Source: Flavobacteriales bacterium (GTDB lineage: Bacteria > Bacteroidota > Bacteroidia > Flavobacteriales_D > Crocinitomicaceae). From it: a DNA stretch of 58,429 nt. Location of the stretch: positions 1-58,429 of the forward strand of contig JAKSBJ010000217.1 in NCBI GenBank assembly GCA_022361195.1. Reading direction: 5' to 3'. How positions within the stretch are numbered: position 1 is the first letter of the stretch; each line of letters opens with the position of its first letter. This document shows, piece by piece, positions 50,285-58,429 of the stretch. A program made the position numbers and the translations under genes. Below the pieces are notes generated by a model. That model was not told the origin of the DNA. It worked only from the letters and a program-made list of their open reading frames with translations, and did not search any database.

Positions 50285-53200
50285 ATGAAACGACTTTTTA
50301 CGCTTTTATTTCTTGCAACTTTTTTTGGACTTGGAGCAATTGCTCAGGAAAAAGTCGATTATGATAGAGACTCCAGATGGTTTATTGGAGCGAATGTTGG
50401 TGGAACCTGGACCACTCAAACAGAGACAGATTGGAAACTCAACTTTGGTTATGGATTTACCTTGGGGCGATCCTTTGCCATGCAACCTAAGAGTCCAATT
50501 AGTTTTGACATTAGGGCTCGTTTTCTAAATGCTTATGTTCAGGGACAGTCTACCGATCGTTTTACGCTAGATTCAACGTCAACTTCTCAGTTACAGGCAA
50601 ATGGTTACTCGAACGTCTTAAACACTTATCGTGATTCATTAGGCTATTATGTTCCCAACTACCGAAGTAGGTTGTGGGAATACGACTTAGAATTGGTGTT
50701 AAACACCAACAGTCTAAGAGAAAAAACAGGTTTAAACTTGTATGTATGGGGAGGAATTGGAGCTACATGGTATACTGTAAAGACTGATTTATTTGAGGGA
50801 GATTTTGCTCAAAACATTTACGATTACGACAACATTGGTAGCTCGGTTAATGCATTAAACAATGCACAGGATCAAGGCTATGAAACTAAACTGGTTGGTT
50901 CAATTGAGGATTTAGAAGTAGATTGGATGCCATCAGTTGGTGCTGGAATTTCTTATCAATTAACCCCTTGGTGTGCTTTGGGTCTTGAGCACAAAATGAC
51001 CTGGACCCGAACCAATATGTTTGACGGAATGACCTATTCTGCTCCAAACGTACAATCTACTACCAATGACGTATATCACTATTCGGGGCTTTCCATGAAA
51101 TTCCATTTATTTGGAGGTGAAGCTGAAGTGGAAGATGATATTGAGGATGATGTTGTTGTAGAGGAAGACCCTATTGTAACAGATCCAATTGTTGAAGATC
51201 CGCCAAAACAAAAACCAATTGTTGACATTTTTGATCCTAACACCAGTCCATATTCGACTGAAAGTGAGTATTTCAAATTACAGGCAAATGTGTATTATGT
51301 TGATGGAAAATCAAACATTACGTTTAAGCAAAATGGGAACATCAACACCAACTTCTACTACAACGCTAACACGGACAAGTTTTACAGTAACGTTGTTTTA
51401 CAGCCAGGACAAAACTTATTTGAAATTACTGCGGTAAATGAAGCTGGTCAAGATTATGAAAGTACCATCATCATTTATGAAAAAGAAGAGGAAGAAAAAC
51501 GTCCACCAATCGTTACTATTACCAACCCTTCTTATTCGCCATACACAACTTCTAACAGTACATTTGGTTTAGCTGCCACCGTTCTAGAAGTAGACTCTAA
51601 ATCTCAAATCAGAGTTTATTTAAATGGCGTCATTCATCCGGTATTTAGCTACAGTACTACCACTAAAATTTTGAACTCTACACTCAACCTAATGGAGGGA
51701 GTGAACACAGTAACAGTAACAGCCACTAATGAAGTTGGAAGTGACAGTAAAACGGTTCAAATCATTTACGAAAAGCCAATTGAAAAACAACCACCAGTAG
51801 TTACTTATATCGATCCGTCAATAGATCCTTATATGACCAGCTCACCAACCAAGAGCATCAAGGCTACAGTGTTAAATGTAGACAGTAAAGCCTACATTCA
51901 AGTTAGAATAAACGGCTTTAACACTTCTGCTTTCAGTTATAACTCGGCTTCTAAAGAAGTGAATTTCACGGCTAATTTAATTGAAGGAGCAAATGTTATC
52001 CAAATTCGAGGAACCAATGAAGTAGGTACTGACTTGGAAACGACGACAATTATTTACGAAAAGCCAGAAACTCCACGTCCGCCAATTGTAACCTTTAAAG
52101 ATCCTATTACCGATCCTATTACGGTTTACAGCGCAAGTTATGCGGTTGAAGCCATGGTTGAACATGTAGAAAGTGGATCGGACATTGAGTTAAAAATAAA
52201 CGGAATTCCTTCGACATCATTCAGCTATAGCACATCCTCTAAGTTGATGAATTTTAATACTTCTTTGAAACCAGGATCTAATGTGATCCAGATCAAAGGA
52301 ACCAACAAATGGGGATCTGATCTTGAAACGACTACGATTATTTACAAAAAGGTAATTCCAAAAGCACCTCCAATTGTAAACATTACCTATCCGGCTTCGG
52401 ACAATCAGGTATTCACAACACCAGAGATTACTTTATCTGCTAATGTGCTGAATGTAGATAATGCAGCCAACATTCAGGTAATGGTAAACGGAACACCAAC
52501 TGCTGGTTTCTCTTACAATACGGCAACTAAGGTCTTATTATTACCAATGACTTTGGTAGAAGGAACTAATGTGGTGAATATCACCGGAACCAATTCTACC
52601 GGATCTGATTCGGATACACGAATTATCTTGTACGAGCGCCCGACGGTACCAACACCACCAACAGTTACAATTACAAATCCACCATCTACACCTTATGTAG
52701 TTGAAGTATCGGATTATGTAATGACTGCAACAACGACAAACATTGAATCGAAAGGACAAATCAGCTTTACCTTTAACGGAGTTGTCGTTCCGGATGCTCA
52801 ATACACTTTTACAGCTACCAATCAAATTATTTACAATGCAGATTTGATTCCAGGTAACAACGTATTTAGTATTACTGTTACCAATGAAGATGGTTCGGCA
52901 TCTGATCTGGCAATTGTAACTTATCAGGAAGAAGATGAGCCATGTATCATTCCTACTGTTGGATACATTTCACCAGTACCTTACTCTACAGTTACAGAAT
53001 CAGCACAAACTATTGATGCCCAAATCAACAACTGGTCAACCGGAACAACTGTTGAGCTATTGATTAATGGAGTGAGTCAGGGATATATGACTTACAATTC
53101 AGGAACTTCAATTGCCTCTAAAGGTGTTACTTTATCAGAAGGGTCTAACTCAGTAAAAGTGATTGTTACCAACGATTGCGGTAGTAACCAATCCACCTTT

Positions 53201-56200
53201 ACATTGAATTATGAACCAGAAGATGAACCTTGTGATGTACCATTAATCAACCCAATTTCATCTACTTCATATACGACTTTAGATGAAACGGCAACCATTA
53301 ATGCAGTGGTTTCTAATGTTGCCTCATCTGATAATCTATCCGTACTATTAAATGGTTCAGGGGTGCCAATTACCTTTGATGCAGCTACTGGAAACTTAAC
53401 AGTAAACATCAACTTAACGGTTGGAACAAACACCTTAACCGTTGCTGCTGCCACTGAATGTGGAACAGCCACTCAAACGTTCACAATTATCAGAGAAACA
53501 TGTAACGCTCCGGTAATTTCAGCGGTAAATCCAGCAGATAGTTATGCAACAGATGATGCGTCGATCACTTTAACTGCCAATGTAAGTGAATGTGAAGCGG
53601 GTGAAATTATCTTATTAGTGAATGGAATTTCAGAGCCATTTAGCTACAATGCAGAAACAGGAGCCTTAACTGCTGCTCTTAGTTTAAATGTTGGAGATAA
53701 TTTCATTACAATTACAGCAACTAATGCTTGTGGAACAGACAAAAAGTCGATTCGAGTAATGCGAACAGTTCCATGTGAGGACATCGTGACCAATTACTTA
53801 ACTCCTGCAAGCGGAACTGTAACTTCTACAGAAGAGAACTATTCGATTGTATTAAATGCATCTGGAATTGACAATGTTGGGCAAATCGCTTGTACCTTCA
53901 ACGGAGCTTCTAAAGATGTTACTTTCGATGCAGTAAGTGGAAACATTAATATTAATGGATTGACATTGGTTGATGGTGCTAACACTGTAAATCTTACACT
54001 AACCAATGCTTGTAATACGGCAACTGTTAATTATACTATTAATTACAATGGATGCATTGCTCCAACAATTGTGATTAACGGAATCTCGGATGGAATGACC
54101 TTAGGAACGGCAGACGGAATTTTCACTGCACTTTTGACGAATGTAAACAGTGCCGAAGAGATTACGGTAACCATGAACGGAAGTCCAATTGACTTTGGTT
54201 ATAATGAAACATCAGGAGTTTTAACTGCCGGATATAGTTTAACTGAAGGAAGCAATGTATTTGTAATTACCATTACTTCCTGTGAAACCGTTTCAACAAC
54301 GCTCGGTGTAACTTACGAGCCACCGTGTGAAGAAATAACTTACAGTTTAATTACTCCACTTGCCACAGACGAAACAGTGGTTGAAGAGGCTTATTCGATC
54401 AACCTTTCCGCAAATGGATTAGAGAGTGCTGAACAGATCGGTGTGACTCAAAACGGAAGTACCATTCCGTTTAGCTTTGATGCTGAGACTAACATTATTT
54501 CTATCTCAGGAATTACTTTGGCAGATGGAGCAAATGCAATTGTAGTTTCTATGAACAATGAATGCAGTAGTTCAAGCGTGACTTACAATGTTACCTACAA
54601 CGGATGCGTTCCGCCAGTAATTACTTTAGGAGCTAATCCACTTGAGGTAACAGAAGCATTATATGAATTCACTGCCTCTGTATCCAACATTAGCTCGGCA
54701 GATGATATTGAGTTCTTAGTGAATGGAGCTCCTGCACCATTTGTCTTTAACTCAGCCACTGATTTATTAACTGCAGAAGTGACATTGACTGAAGGTTTAT
54801 CCGTATTGACTTTAACAGCTAACGGTTGTGAGTCTACTACCTTTAATACAGAAGTGACATACACCATTCCGTGCGAGCCAATTGCTTACACTTTGGGTGT
54901 TCCATCAACAAATACAGTTGCGGTTGCGGACCCAACTTATTCAATTGATCTAATCGTTCAAAATACAACTACAGAGAACATCTCGGTTACTTTGAATGGT
55001 TCAGATCAAGCGTTCACTTACGCTGCCAATCTTCTTACCATTCCGGCAATGACCTTAGTAGATGGAACCAACACAGTAGTTGTTTCGGTTACCAACGATT
55101 GTAGTTCGGAGACAATTACTTATACGATTGATCATGAAATGTGTAACACACCAACGGTGAACCTTTCTATGAATCCATCTACAGCAACTTCATCTAACTT
55201 CCCGTTATTGGGAATGATCTCAAATATTGAAAGTGCAGATCAATTGATTGTTCGATTAAATGGTACTGTTGTTCCTTTCACATTCAACGCTGCAGTTGGA
55301 ACGCTTGGAGCCACTTTAACTTTAGTTGAAGGATCAAATACTATTCAAGTTGAAGCCTTTGGTTGTGATAGTACTTCGGAGACAATTACAGTTCTTTATG
55401 ACGCCCCTTGTTCTCCTGTAACCTATACGCTAGTTTCACCAGCCGTGAACAATTCTATTGTCATGGACAGTGTGATTTCAATTACGTTGAACACAACGAA
55501 TATTGCAAGTTCAGAGGGTATTTTAGCTTACCTCAACGGAACCATTGTTCCATTTAACTTTGAAAGTGGAATTATCACGATTAATGATCTTTCATTAAAT
55601 CCAGGATCGAATGAGGTTTATATTTCATTTGGAAATGATTGCAGTGATGAAGCTGTGGTTTATCACATTGAATCTGACATCTGTGATGCTCCAACCATTG
55701 CTTTGAATTCGGATTTAACTGCTGCAACTAATCCGTATGCTTTCTCCGCAACAGTTTTAAATATTGAAGGGGAAGCTGACCTGACACTTTCGTTAAACGG
55801 AGTTCCGACTGACTTTAGCTGGAATCCTGCAACAAACATCATTTCTGCGAATCTTACTCTATTGGATGGACCAAATTCAATTACGGTAACGGCTAATGGA
55901 TGTGAAGTATCATCAGCAACTTATACAGTGACATTAGATACGCCATGTGAACCAATTGGACATACTTCAATCACTCCAACAGCACTTTCAGCAGTATCAA
56001 TGGTAGAGCCATATACTTTAACGGTTCAAATGACCAATGTGACTGAAGATCAAATTACAGTTATTCACAACGGAGCAAGTGTTCCATTTACCTTAAGTGG
56101 AGAAACAGTAACGGTTAACTTGTATTTGATGCAAGGAACTAATGATGTATCCATTACCGGGAATAATGGATGTAGTTCAGAGACAGTGGCCTATCGATTA

Positions 56201-57415
56201 TTATTCAGTCCTCCGGCACCACCTTGCTCGCCAATTACATATAATTACATCTTACCAAATGGCAAAAGTGCTTCTGTTGCAACAGCTACTTATTATTTCA
56301 AATTACAATTGGCCAATGCCGCTGCAGATGATATTGTAAGTGTAAGTTTAAATGGTTCACCAATGACTTATAGCTTTAATGCTGCAAGTGGAATGTTAGA
56401 AAGAAAGGGAATGCCGTTAAATCCAGGAACTAATACCGTGGTGGTTATTTTCTCTAACGATTGTAGCTCGGAGACATTGACTTTCACAATTAATAACACT
56501 TCTAAAGCCTCTGGCGGAACTGATGGTAAAACTGGGGGAACTTCAACTACCATTTCAAGTGGAGGAACTAATGGACGAGTTGAGATTCCGGTAATTACCA
56601 ACATTGCCCCTTCGGGAAGAGCTTTGACTATTTCTAAATCTACTTATATGTTTAAGGCGAAAGTAGAGAACGTAAAATCGAAAGCGAATATTAAAATTAA
56701 CCTCAATGGTACCAACGTTACTTCTTACTCTTACAGTACCGCAAGTAAACATGTAACCTCTGTGTTAAGACTGAAAGAAGGAGCGAATAAAGTAACGGTT
56801 ACAGCTTCTAACGGAGCTAAGATTACCAAAAGAGAGTATGTAATTACCTACAAAAAAAACACTGTAGTTAAACCAAATGCTCAAACTGGAGGAGCTTCGG
56901 CTAACCCACCTGTAATTACATTGGTATCACCAGCCAGATCAACTCAAGTTGTTCAAACCAACACCTTTACTTTTAAGGCAAAAGTGAGCAACATTAAGTC
57001 GAAATCTGATATCAAACTTTATTTGAATGGTAGACCGACAACTGCATTTTCGTACAACAGTTCAACCAAACAATTGACAGCTGTTCTTAAACTAAAGACA
57101 GGAGCAAATACAATTAAAATCACCGCAACTAACAGTGGTAAATCGGCAAATAAATCATGTACTGTTACTTATAAGCCAAAAACTACCACCGGAAGTGGAA
57201 TTAACCTCAACAATAATGGAGGACAATCGAGCGGAGGTAAAACTACGGGAAGCGGGAAGACAACAACCGGAAGTGGTAAAACGACCACTGGAGGTAAGAC
57301 TACCACAGGAGGAAAAACAACCACTGGCGGAGGTAAAACCAGCACCACTTCAGGTCAAAAAACTACGGGAGGAGGAAAAACAACTACCGGAACTGGTAGC
57401 AAGCGTGGTGGCTAA
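50285..57415 (+). CDS. Giant protein: outer-membrane barrel, 21 Ig-like modules, Lys/Thr/Gly tail
   Basis: 2,376 residues. A signal peptide (1-21, MKRLFTLLFLATFFGLGAIAQ) precedes a beta-barrel domain (about 25-280) with strands such as WFIGANVGGTWTTQ, SFDIRARFLNAYV, LNLYVWGGIGATWYTV and SGLSMKFHLF. An acidic linker (about 280-310) follows, then 21 modules of 88-97 residues from residue 311. Each has a variant of V-L-N-V-x-S-x-x-x-I-x-V-x-x-N-G and ends in G-x-N-x-x-x-I-x-x-T-N. Modules 1-6 and 20-21 lack cysteine; 7-19 start with Cys and mostly carry a second Cys near the end, so a disulfide in each is likely. The last 75 residues are a low-complexity tail of GKTTTG repeats. No T9SS sorting domain is present. 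If the barrel has both ends in the periplasm, as usual for barrels with an even strand number, the 2,000-residue stalk would be periplasmic. The function is unknown; a spacer or wall-binding role is inferred. Confidence 0.85.
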   Translation: MKRLFTLLFLATFFGLGAIAQEKVDYDRDSRWFIGANVGGTWTTQTETDWKLNFGYGFTLGRSFAMQPKSPISFDIRARFLNAYVQGQSTDRFTLDSTSTSQLQANGYSNVLNTYRDSLGYYVPNYRSRLWEYDLELVLNTNSLREKTGLNLYVWGGIGATWYTVKTDLFEGDFAQNIYDYDNIGSSVNALNNAQDQGYETKLVGSIEDLEVDWMPSVGAGISYQLTPWCALGLEHKMTWTRTNMFDGMTYSAPNVQSTTNDVYHYSGLSMKFHLFGGEAEVEDDIEDDVVVEEDPIVTDPIVEDPPKQKPIVDIFDPNTSPYSTESEYFKLQANVYYVDGKSNITFKQNGNINTNFYYNANTDKFYSNVVLQPGQNLFEITAVNEAGQDYESTIIIYEKEEEEKRPPIVTITNPSYSPYTTSNSTFGLAATVLEVDSKSQIRVYLNGVIHPVFSYSTTTKILNSTLNLMEGVNTVTVTATNEVGSDSKTVQIIYEKPIEKQPPVVTYIDPSIDPYMTSSPTKSIKATVLNVDSKAYIQVRINGFNTSAFSYNSASKEVNFTANLIEGANVIQIRGTNEVGTDLETTTIIYEKPETPRPPIVTFKDPITDPITVYSASYAVEAMVEHVESGSDIELKINGIPSTSFSYSTSSKLMNFNTSLKPGSNVIQIKGTNKWGSDLETTTIIYKKVIPKAPPIVNITYPASDNQVFTTPEITLSANVLNVDNAANIQVMVNGTPTAGFSYNTATKVLLLPMTLVEGTNVVNITGTNSTGSDSDTRIILYERPTVPTPPTVTITNPPSTPYVVEVSDYVMTATTTNIESKGQISFTFNGVVVPDAQYTFTATNQIIYNADLIPGNNVFSITVTNEDGSASDLAIVTYQEEDEPCIIPTVGYISPVPYSTVTESAQTIDAQINNWSTGTTVELLINGVSQGYMTYNSGTSIASKGVTLSEGSNSVKVIVTNDCGSNQSTFTLNYEPEDEPCDVPLINPISSTSYTTLDETATINAVVSNVASSDNLSVLLNGSGVPITFDAATGNLTVNINLTVGTNTLTVAAATECGTATQTFTIIRETCNAPVISAVNPADSYATDDASITLTANVSECEAGEIILLVNGISEPFSYNAETGALTAALSLNVGDNFITITATNACGTDKKSIRVMRTVPCEDIVTNYLTPASGTVTSTEENYSIVLNASGIDNVGQIACTFNGASKDVTFDAVSGNININGLTLVDGANTVNLTLTNACNTATVNYTINYNGCIAPTIVINGISDGMTLGTADGIFTALLTNVNSAEEITVTMNGSPIDFGYNETSGVLTAGYSLTEGSNVFVITITSCETVSTTLGVTYEPPCEEITYSLITPLATDETVVEEAYSINLSANGLESAEQIGVTQNGSTIPFSFDAETNIISISGITLADGANAIVVSMNNECSSSSVTYNVTYNGCVPPVITLGANPLEVTEALYEFTASVSNISSADDIEFLVNGAPAPFVFNSATDLLTAEVTLTEGLSVLTLTANGCESTTFNTEVTYTIPCEPIAYTLGVPSTNTVAVADPTYSIDLIVQNTTTENISVTLNGSDQAFTYAANLLTIPAMTLVDGTNTVVVSVTNDCSSETITYTIDHEMCNTPTVNLSMNPSTATSSNFPLLGMISNIESADQLIVRLNGTVVPFTFNAAVGTLGATLTLVEGSNTIQVEAFGCDSTSETITVLYDAPCSPVTYTLVSPAVNNSIVMDSVISITLNTTNIASSEGILAYLNGTIVPFNFESGIITINDLSLNPGSNEVYISFGNDCSDEAVVYHIESDICDAPTIALNSDLTAATNPYAFSATVLNIEGEADLTLSLNGVPTDFSWNPATNIISANLTLLDGPNSITVTANGCEVSSATYTVTLDTPCEPIGHTSITPTALSAVSMVEPYTLTVQMTNVTEDQITVIHNGASVPFTLSGETVTVNLYLMQGTNDVSITGNNGCSSETVAYRLLFSPPAPPCSPITYNYILPNGKSASVATATYYFKLQLANAAADDIVSVSLNGSPMTYSFNAASGMLERKGMPLNPGTNTVVVIFSNDCSSETLTFTINNTSKASGGTDGKTGGTSTTISSGGTNGRVEIPVITNIAPSGRALTISKSTYMFKAKVENVKSKANIKINLNGTNVTSYSYSTASKHVTSVLRLKEGANKVTVTASNGAKITKREYVITYKKNTVVKPNAQTGGASANPPVITLVSPARSTQVVQTNTFTFKAKVSNIKSKSDIKLYLNGRPTTAFSYNSSTKQLTAVLKLKTGANTIKITATNSGKSANKSCTVTYKPKTTTGSGINLNNNGGQSSGGKTTGSGKTTTGSGKTTTGGKTTTGGKTTTGGGKTSTTSGQKTTGGGKTTTGTGSKRGG
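51215..57178 (+). repeat. 21 tandem Ig-like modules in the giant protein
   Basis: Module starts (first residue of the PP or Cys pattern) are at 51215, 51503, 51791, 52079, 52367, 52655, 52943, 53231, 53501, 53774, 54053, 54326, 54605, 54872, 55142, 55409, 55682, 55946, 56225, 56588 and 56906. From 51215 to 53231 seven successive steps are exactly 288 bases. Later steps vary from 264 to 279 bases, before two longer steps with Gly-rich inserts. The modules are diverged at DNA level. Confidence 0.85.
57233..57412 (+). repeat. Low-complexity coding repeat GKTTTG
   Basis: About 180 bases of imperfect 15-18-base units encode repeats of GGKTTT or GSGKTTT at the C-terminus of the giant protein. Units vary at synonymous positions (ACCACT, ACAACC, ACTACC), so this is protein-level selection rather than recent slippage alone. 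Confidence 0.85.
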
Positions 57416-57437
57416 TTAACCAATTACAATGAAAACG

Positions 57438-57468
57438 AAAACGGATCATCAGCAAGATGATCCGTTTT
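57438..57468 (+). terminator. Terminator of the giant gene
   Basis: A perfect 13-bp stem (AAAACGGATCATC at 57438-57450, GATGATCCGTTTT at 57456-57468) with loop AGCAA and seven T after it, 22 bases past the stop. Confidence 0.95.
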
Positions 57469-57828
57469 TTTGTGGGTGGACTTTTTCCTGACATGCTTCA
57501 AAAAATAAATGAATCTGCTAGAGACAAAATTTCAATAGCTGGCAATTCTAAAGCTTTGGTTTGATAAAAAACAGGTTACTCAGCCATAAAGGGAACTATT
57601 AGAAAACTGAAAAAGTGTCTCATTCATGACATTCATCAAGTTGGTCAAATGAGAATAAACTTTTACTATTTTTAAATTAAGCTAAAGCTTTAATAATGTG
57701 AAAAATGCATTAGCCATTCGGGGTTCTGAATCACGCCGAAAATTTATTAAAGAGCATGACAGCTTTTTTTGGGGTTTGAAGCATTTCACATTTCTAATAT
57801 GAATGCATTTATCCAATAATATTAGTAA
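57469..57828. other. Gap without a recognised gene
   Basis: About 360 AT-rich bases. I read all frames by eye and found only short peptides (for example 23 codons from an ATG near 57494) with no recognisable family. No tRNA, repeat or clear promoter was seen. The shift from core genes to a DUF2971 gene may lie here. Confidence 0.5.
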
Positions 57829-58429
57829 ATGGAAGAAAACAACCCACTCAAAGAAGCCATAAAAGATTTTAAAACAGATCAATATCTAAAACAAATTCCT
57901 AAAATCATATACAAATACAGGAACTGGGACGACACCTATAATCGAGATTTATTATTTAAAAAGGAACTTTATTTCGCCTCTTCAAGTCAGTTCAATGATC
58001 CTTTCGATTGTAATATTCCATTTATTTACAAAAAAGAAGAGTTTGAGCCTGCAAATATATTCCTTAAACACTACAATGTACTCAGACAAACACACCCTAA
58101 TCTAAGTGATACAGAAATTCATGAACTGGTGTATGAAAATCATAAAAATAAGTCATGGCAAGATGAAAGTTTTAGAGAAAAAGTTATCCAAGAAAATAAT
58201 AGGGATGTAGAAAATAGCTTTGGGATTTTGTCGCTAACTTCAGATGAGAAAAACTTTTTAATGTGGTCTCATTATACCAACTCCCACACAGGATTTTGTG
58301 TGGGCTTTGATTCAAAAAAACTACACTCATTATGCGATAGTGCCTTTGAGCCCGTCACTTATCAAAAAGATATTCCCGAGTTAGAATTTGGAATTTTTTC
58401 GAATAATGAAATCTCTAATTTTTTAAGGA
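57829..58429 (+). CDS. DUF2971-domain protein (3' end outside window)
   Basis: The frame runs from the ATG at 57829 through 200 codons to the window end without a stop. The pattern IIYKYRNWDDTYNRDLLFKKELYFASSSQFNDPFDCNIPF, then FGILSLTSDEKNFLMWSHYTNSHTGFCVGFD, is that of DUF2971, whose members are about 250-350 residues long, cytoplasmic and of unknown function. They are scattered among bacteria and often found in accessory or phage-defence regions. It has no signal peptide, unlike most genes in the window. The assignment is confident; the role is not known. Confidence 0.82.
   Translation, partial: MEENNPLKEAIKDFKTDQYLKQIPKIIYKYRNWDDTYNRDLLFKKELYFASSSQFNDPFDCNIPFIYKKEEFEPANIFLKHYNVLRQTHPNLSDTEIHELVYENHKNKSWQDESFREKVIQENNRDVENSFGILSLTSDEKNFLMWSHYTNSHTGFCVGFDSKKLHSLCDSAFEPVTYQKDIPELEFGIFSNNEISNFLR

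Noticed and set aside
52541..56604. Several minus-strand frames of 60-95 codons inside the giant gene
   Set aside because: They lie fully within a strongly coding plus-strand frame and have no recognisable product.
57233..57412. CRISPR-like direct repeats
   Set aside because: The short repeats are in frame, encode GKTTTG and have no spacers of constant size.
57682..57882. Minus-strand frame of 66 codons near the end
   Set aside because: It overlaps the start of the DUF2971 gene, has no family likeness and begins within that coding region.
1..58429. Mobile elements, integrases, attachment sites at the tRNA
   Set aside because: No transposase or integrase motifs were found and no direct repeat of the tRNA-Phe 3' end was seen in the window.

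Overview
The window is a stretch of chromosome from a member of the Bacteroidota, most likely a Flavobacteriales-type marine bacterium close to the Crocinitomicaceae/Cryomorphaceae. The evidence is type IX secretion system (T9SS) cargo with type A and type B C-terminal sorting domains, a PorZ homologue, a TonB-dependent receptor with a carboxypeptidase-like N-domain, HU-CCDC81/SPOR and LptC proteins of Bacteroidota type, promoters of the TAnnTTTG kind, few Shine-Dalgarno sequences and low GC. No transposase, integrase, CRISPR array or phage gene was found. Genus and species cannot be named from the sequence.

Layout. 1-3052: 3' part of a huge repeat adhesin with a type B T9SS signal. 3088-10421: PPK2 kinase, two tandem membrane TerB/DnaJ proteins, a two-gene minus-strand unit with a single-pass membrane protein, and a divergent, overlapping three-gene unit (VWA lipoprotein-like secreted protein, T9SS cargo, polytopic membrane protein) separated by a TTGCAA-rich operator-like region. 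10447-17322: surface-sugar and envelope genes (an archaeal-type GAPDH-like dehydrogenase coupled to a monotopic sugar transferase, galE, YceI-like lipoprotein, YihY-like membrane protein, bestrophin-like channel). 17323-22760: MORN protein, LysE exporter, exonuclease III, RadA, GNAT. 22836-28236: porZ-recO-TonB-dependent receptor. 28287-34118: secreted M43 metalloprotease, secreted C1B cysteine peptidase, HU/SPOR protein. 34283-39001: three paralogous secreted proteins that carry a carboxypeptidase-like domain and a TonB-receptor plug but no beta-barrel, around a polysaccharide-lyase-like lipoprotein, followed by an NTF2-like protein and a DUF2459 protein. 39061-49923: rlmN, a secreted unknown, two related TPR proteins, an esterase, a membrane-tethered LuxR regulator, lptC, an outer-membrane protein and coaX. 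50013-50085: tRNA-Phe. 50285-57415: a 2,376-residue protein made of an outer-membrane barrel, 21 Ig-like modules and a Lys/Thr/Gly tail. 57829-end: start of a DUF2971 gene.

How the genes fit together. Most of the window serves the cell envelope: T9SS machinery (PorZ) with its cargo (adhesin, metalloprotease, small type A cargo), outer-membrane transport, LPS export (LptC), peptidoglycan binding (SPOR) and surface polysaccharide (sugar transferase, GalE). Housekeeping genes (radA, recO, xth, rlmN, coaX, tRNA-Phe) are interspersed. The most unusual parts are the three barrel-less plug proteins, the giant barrel-stalk protein, and the archaeal-type GAPDH-like gene next to a sugar transferase.
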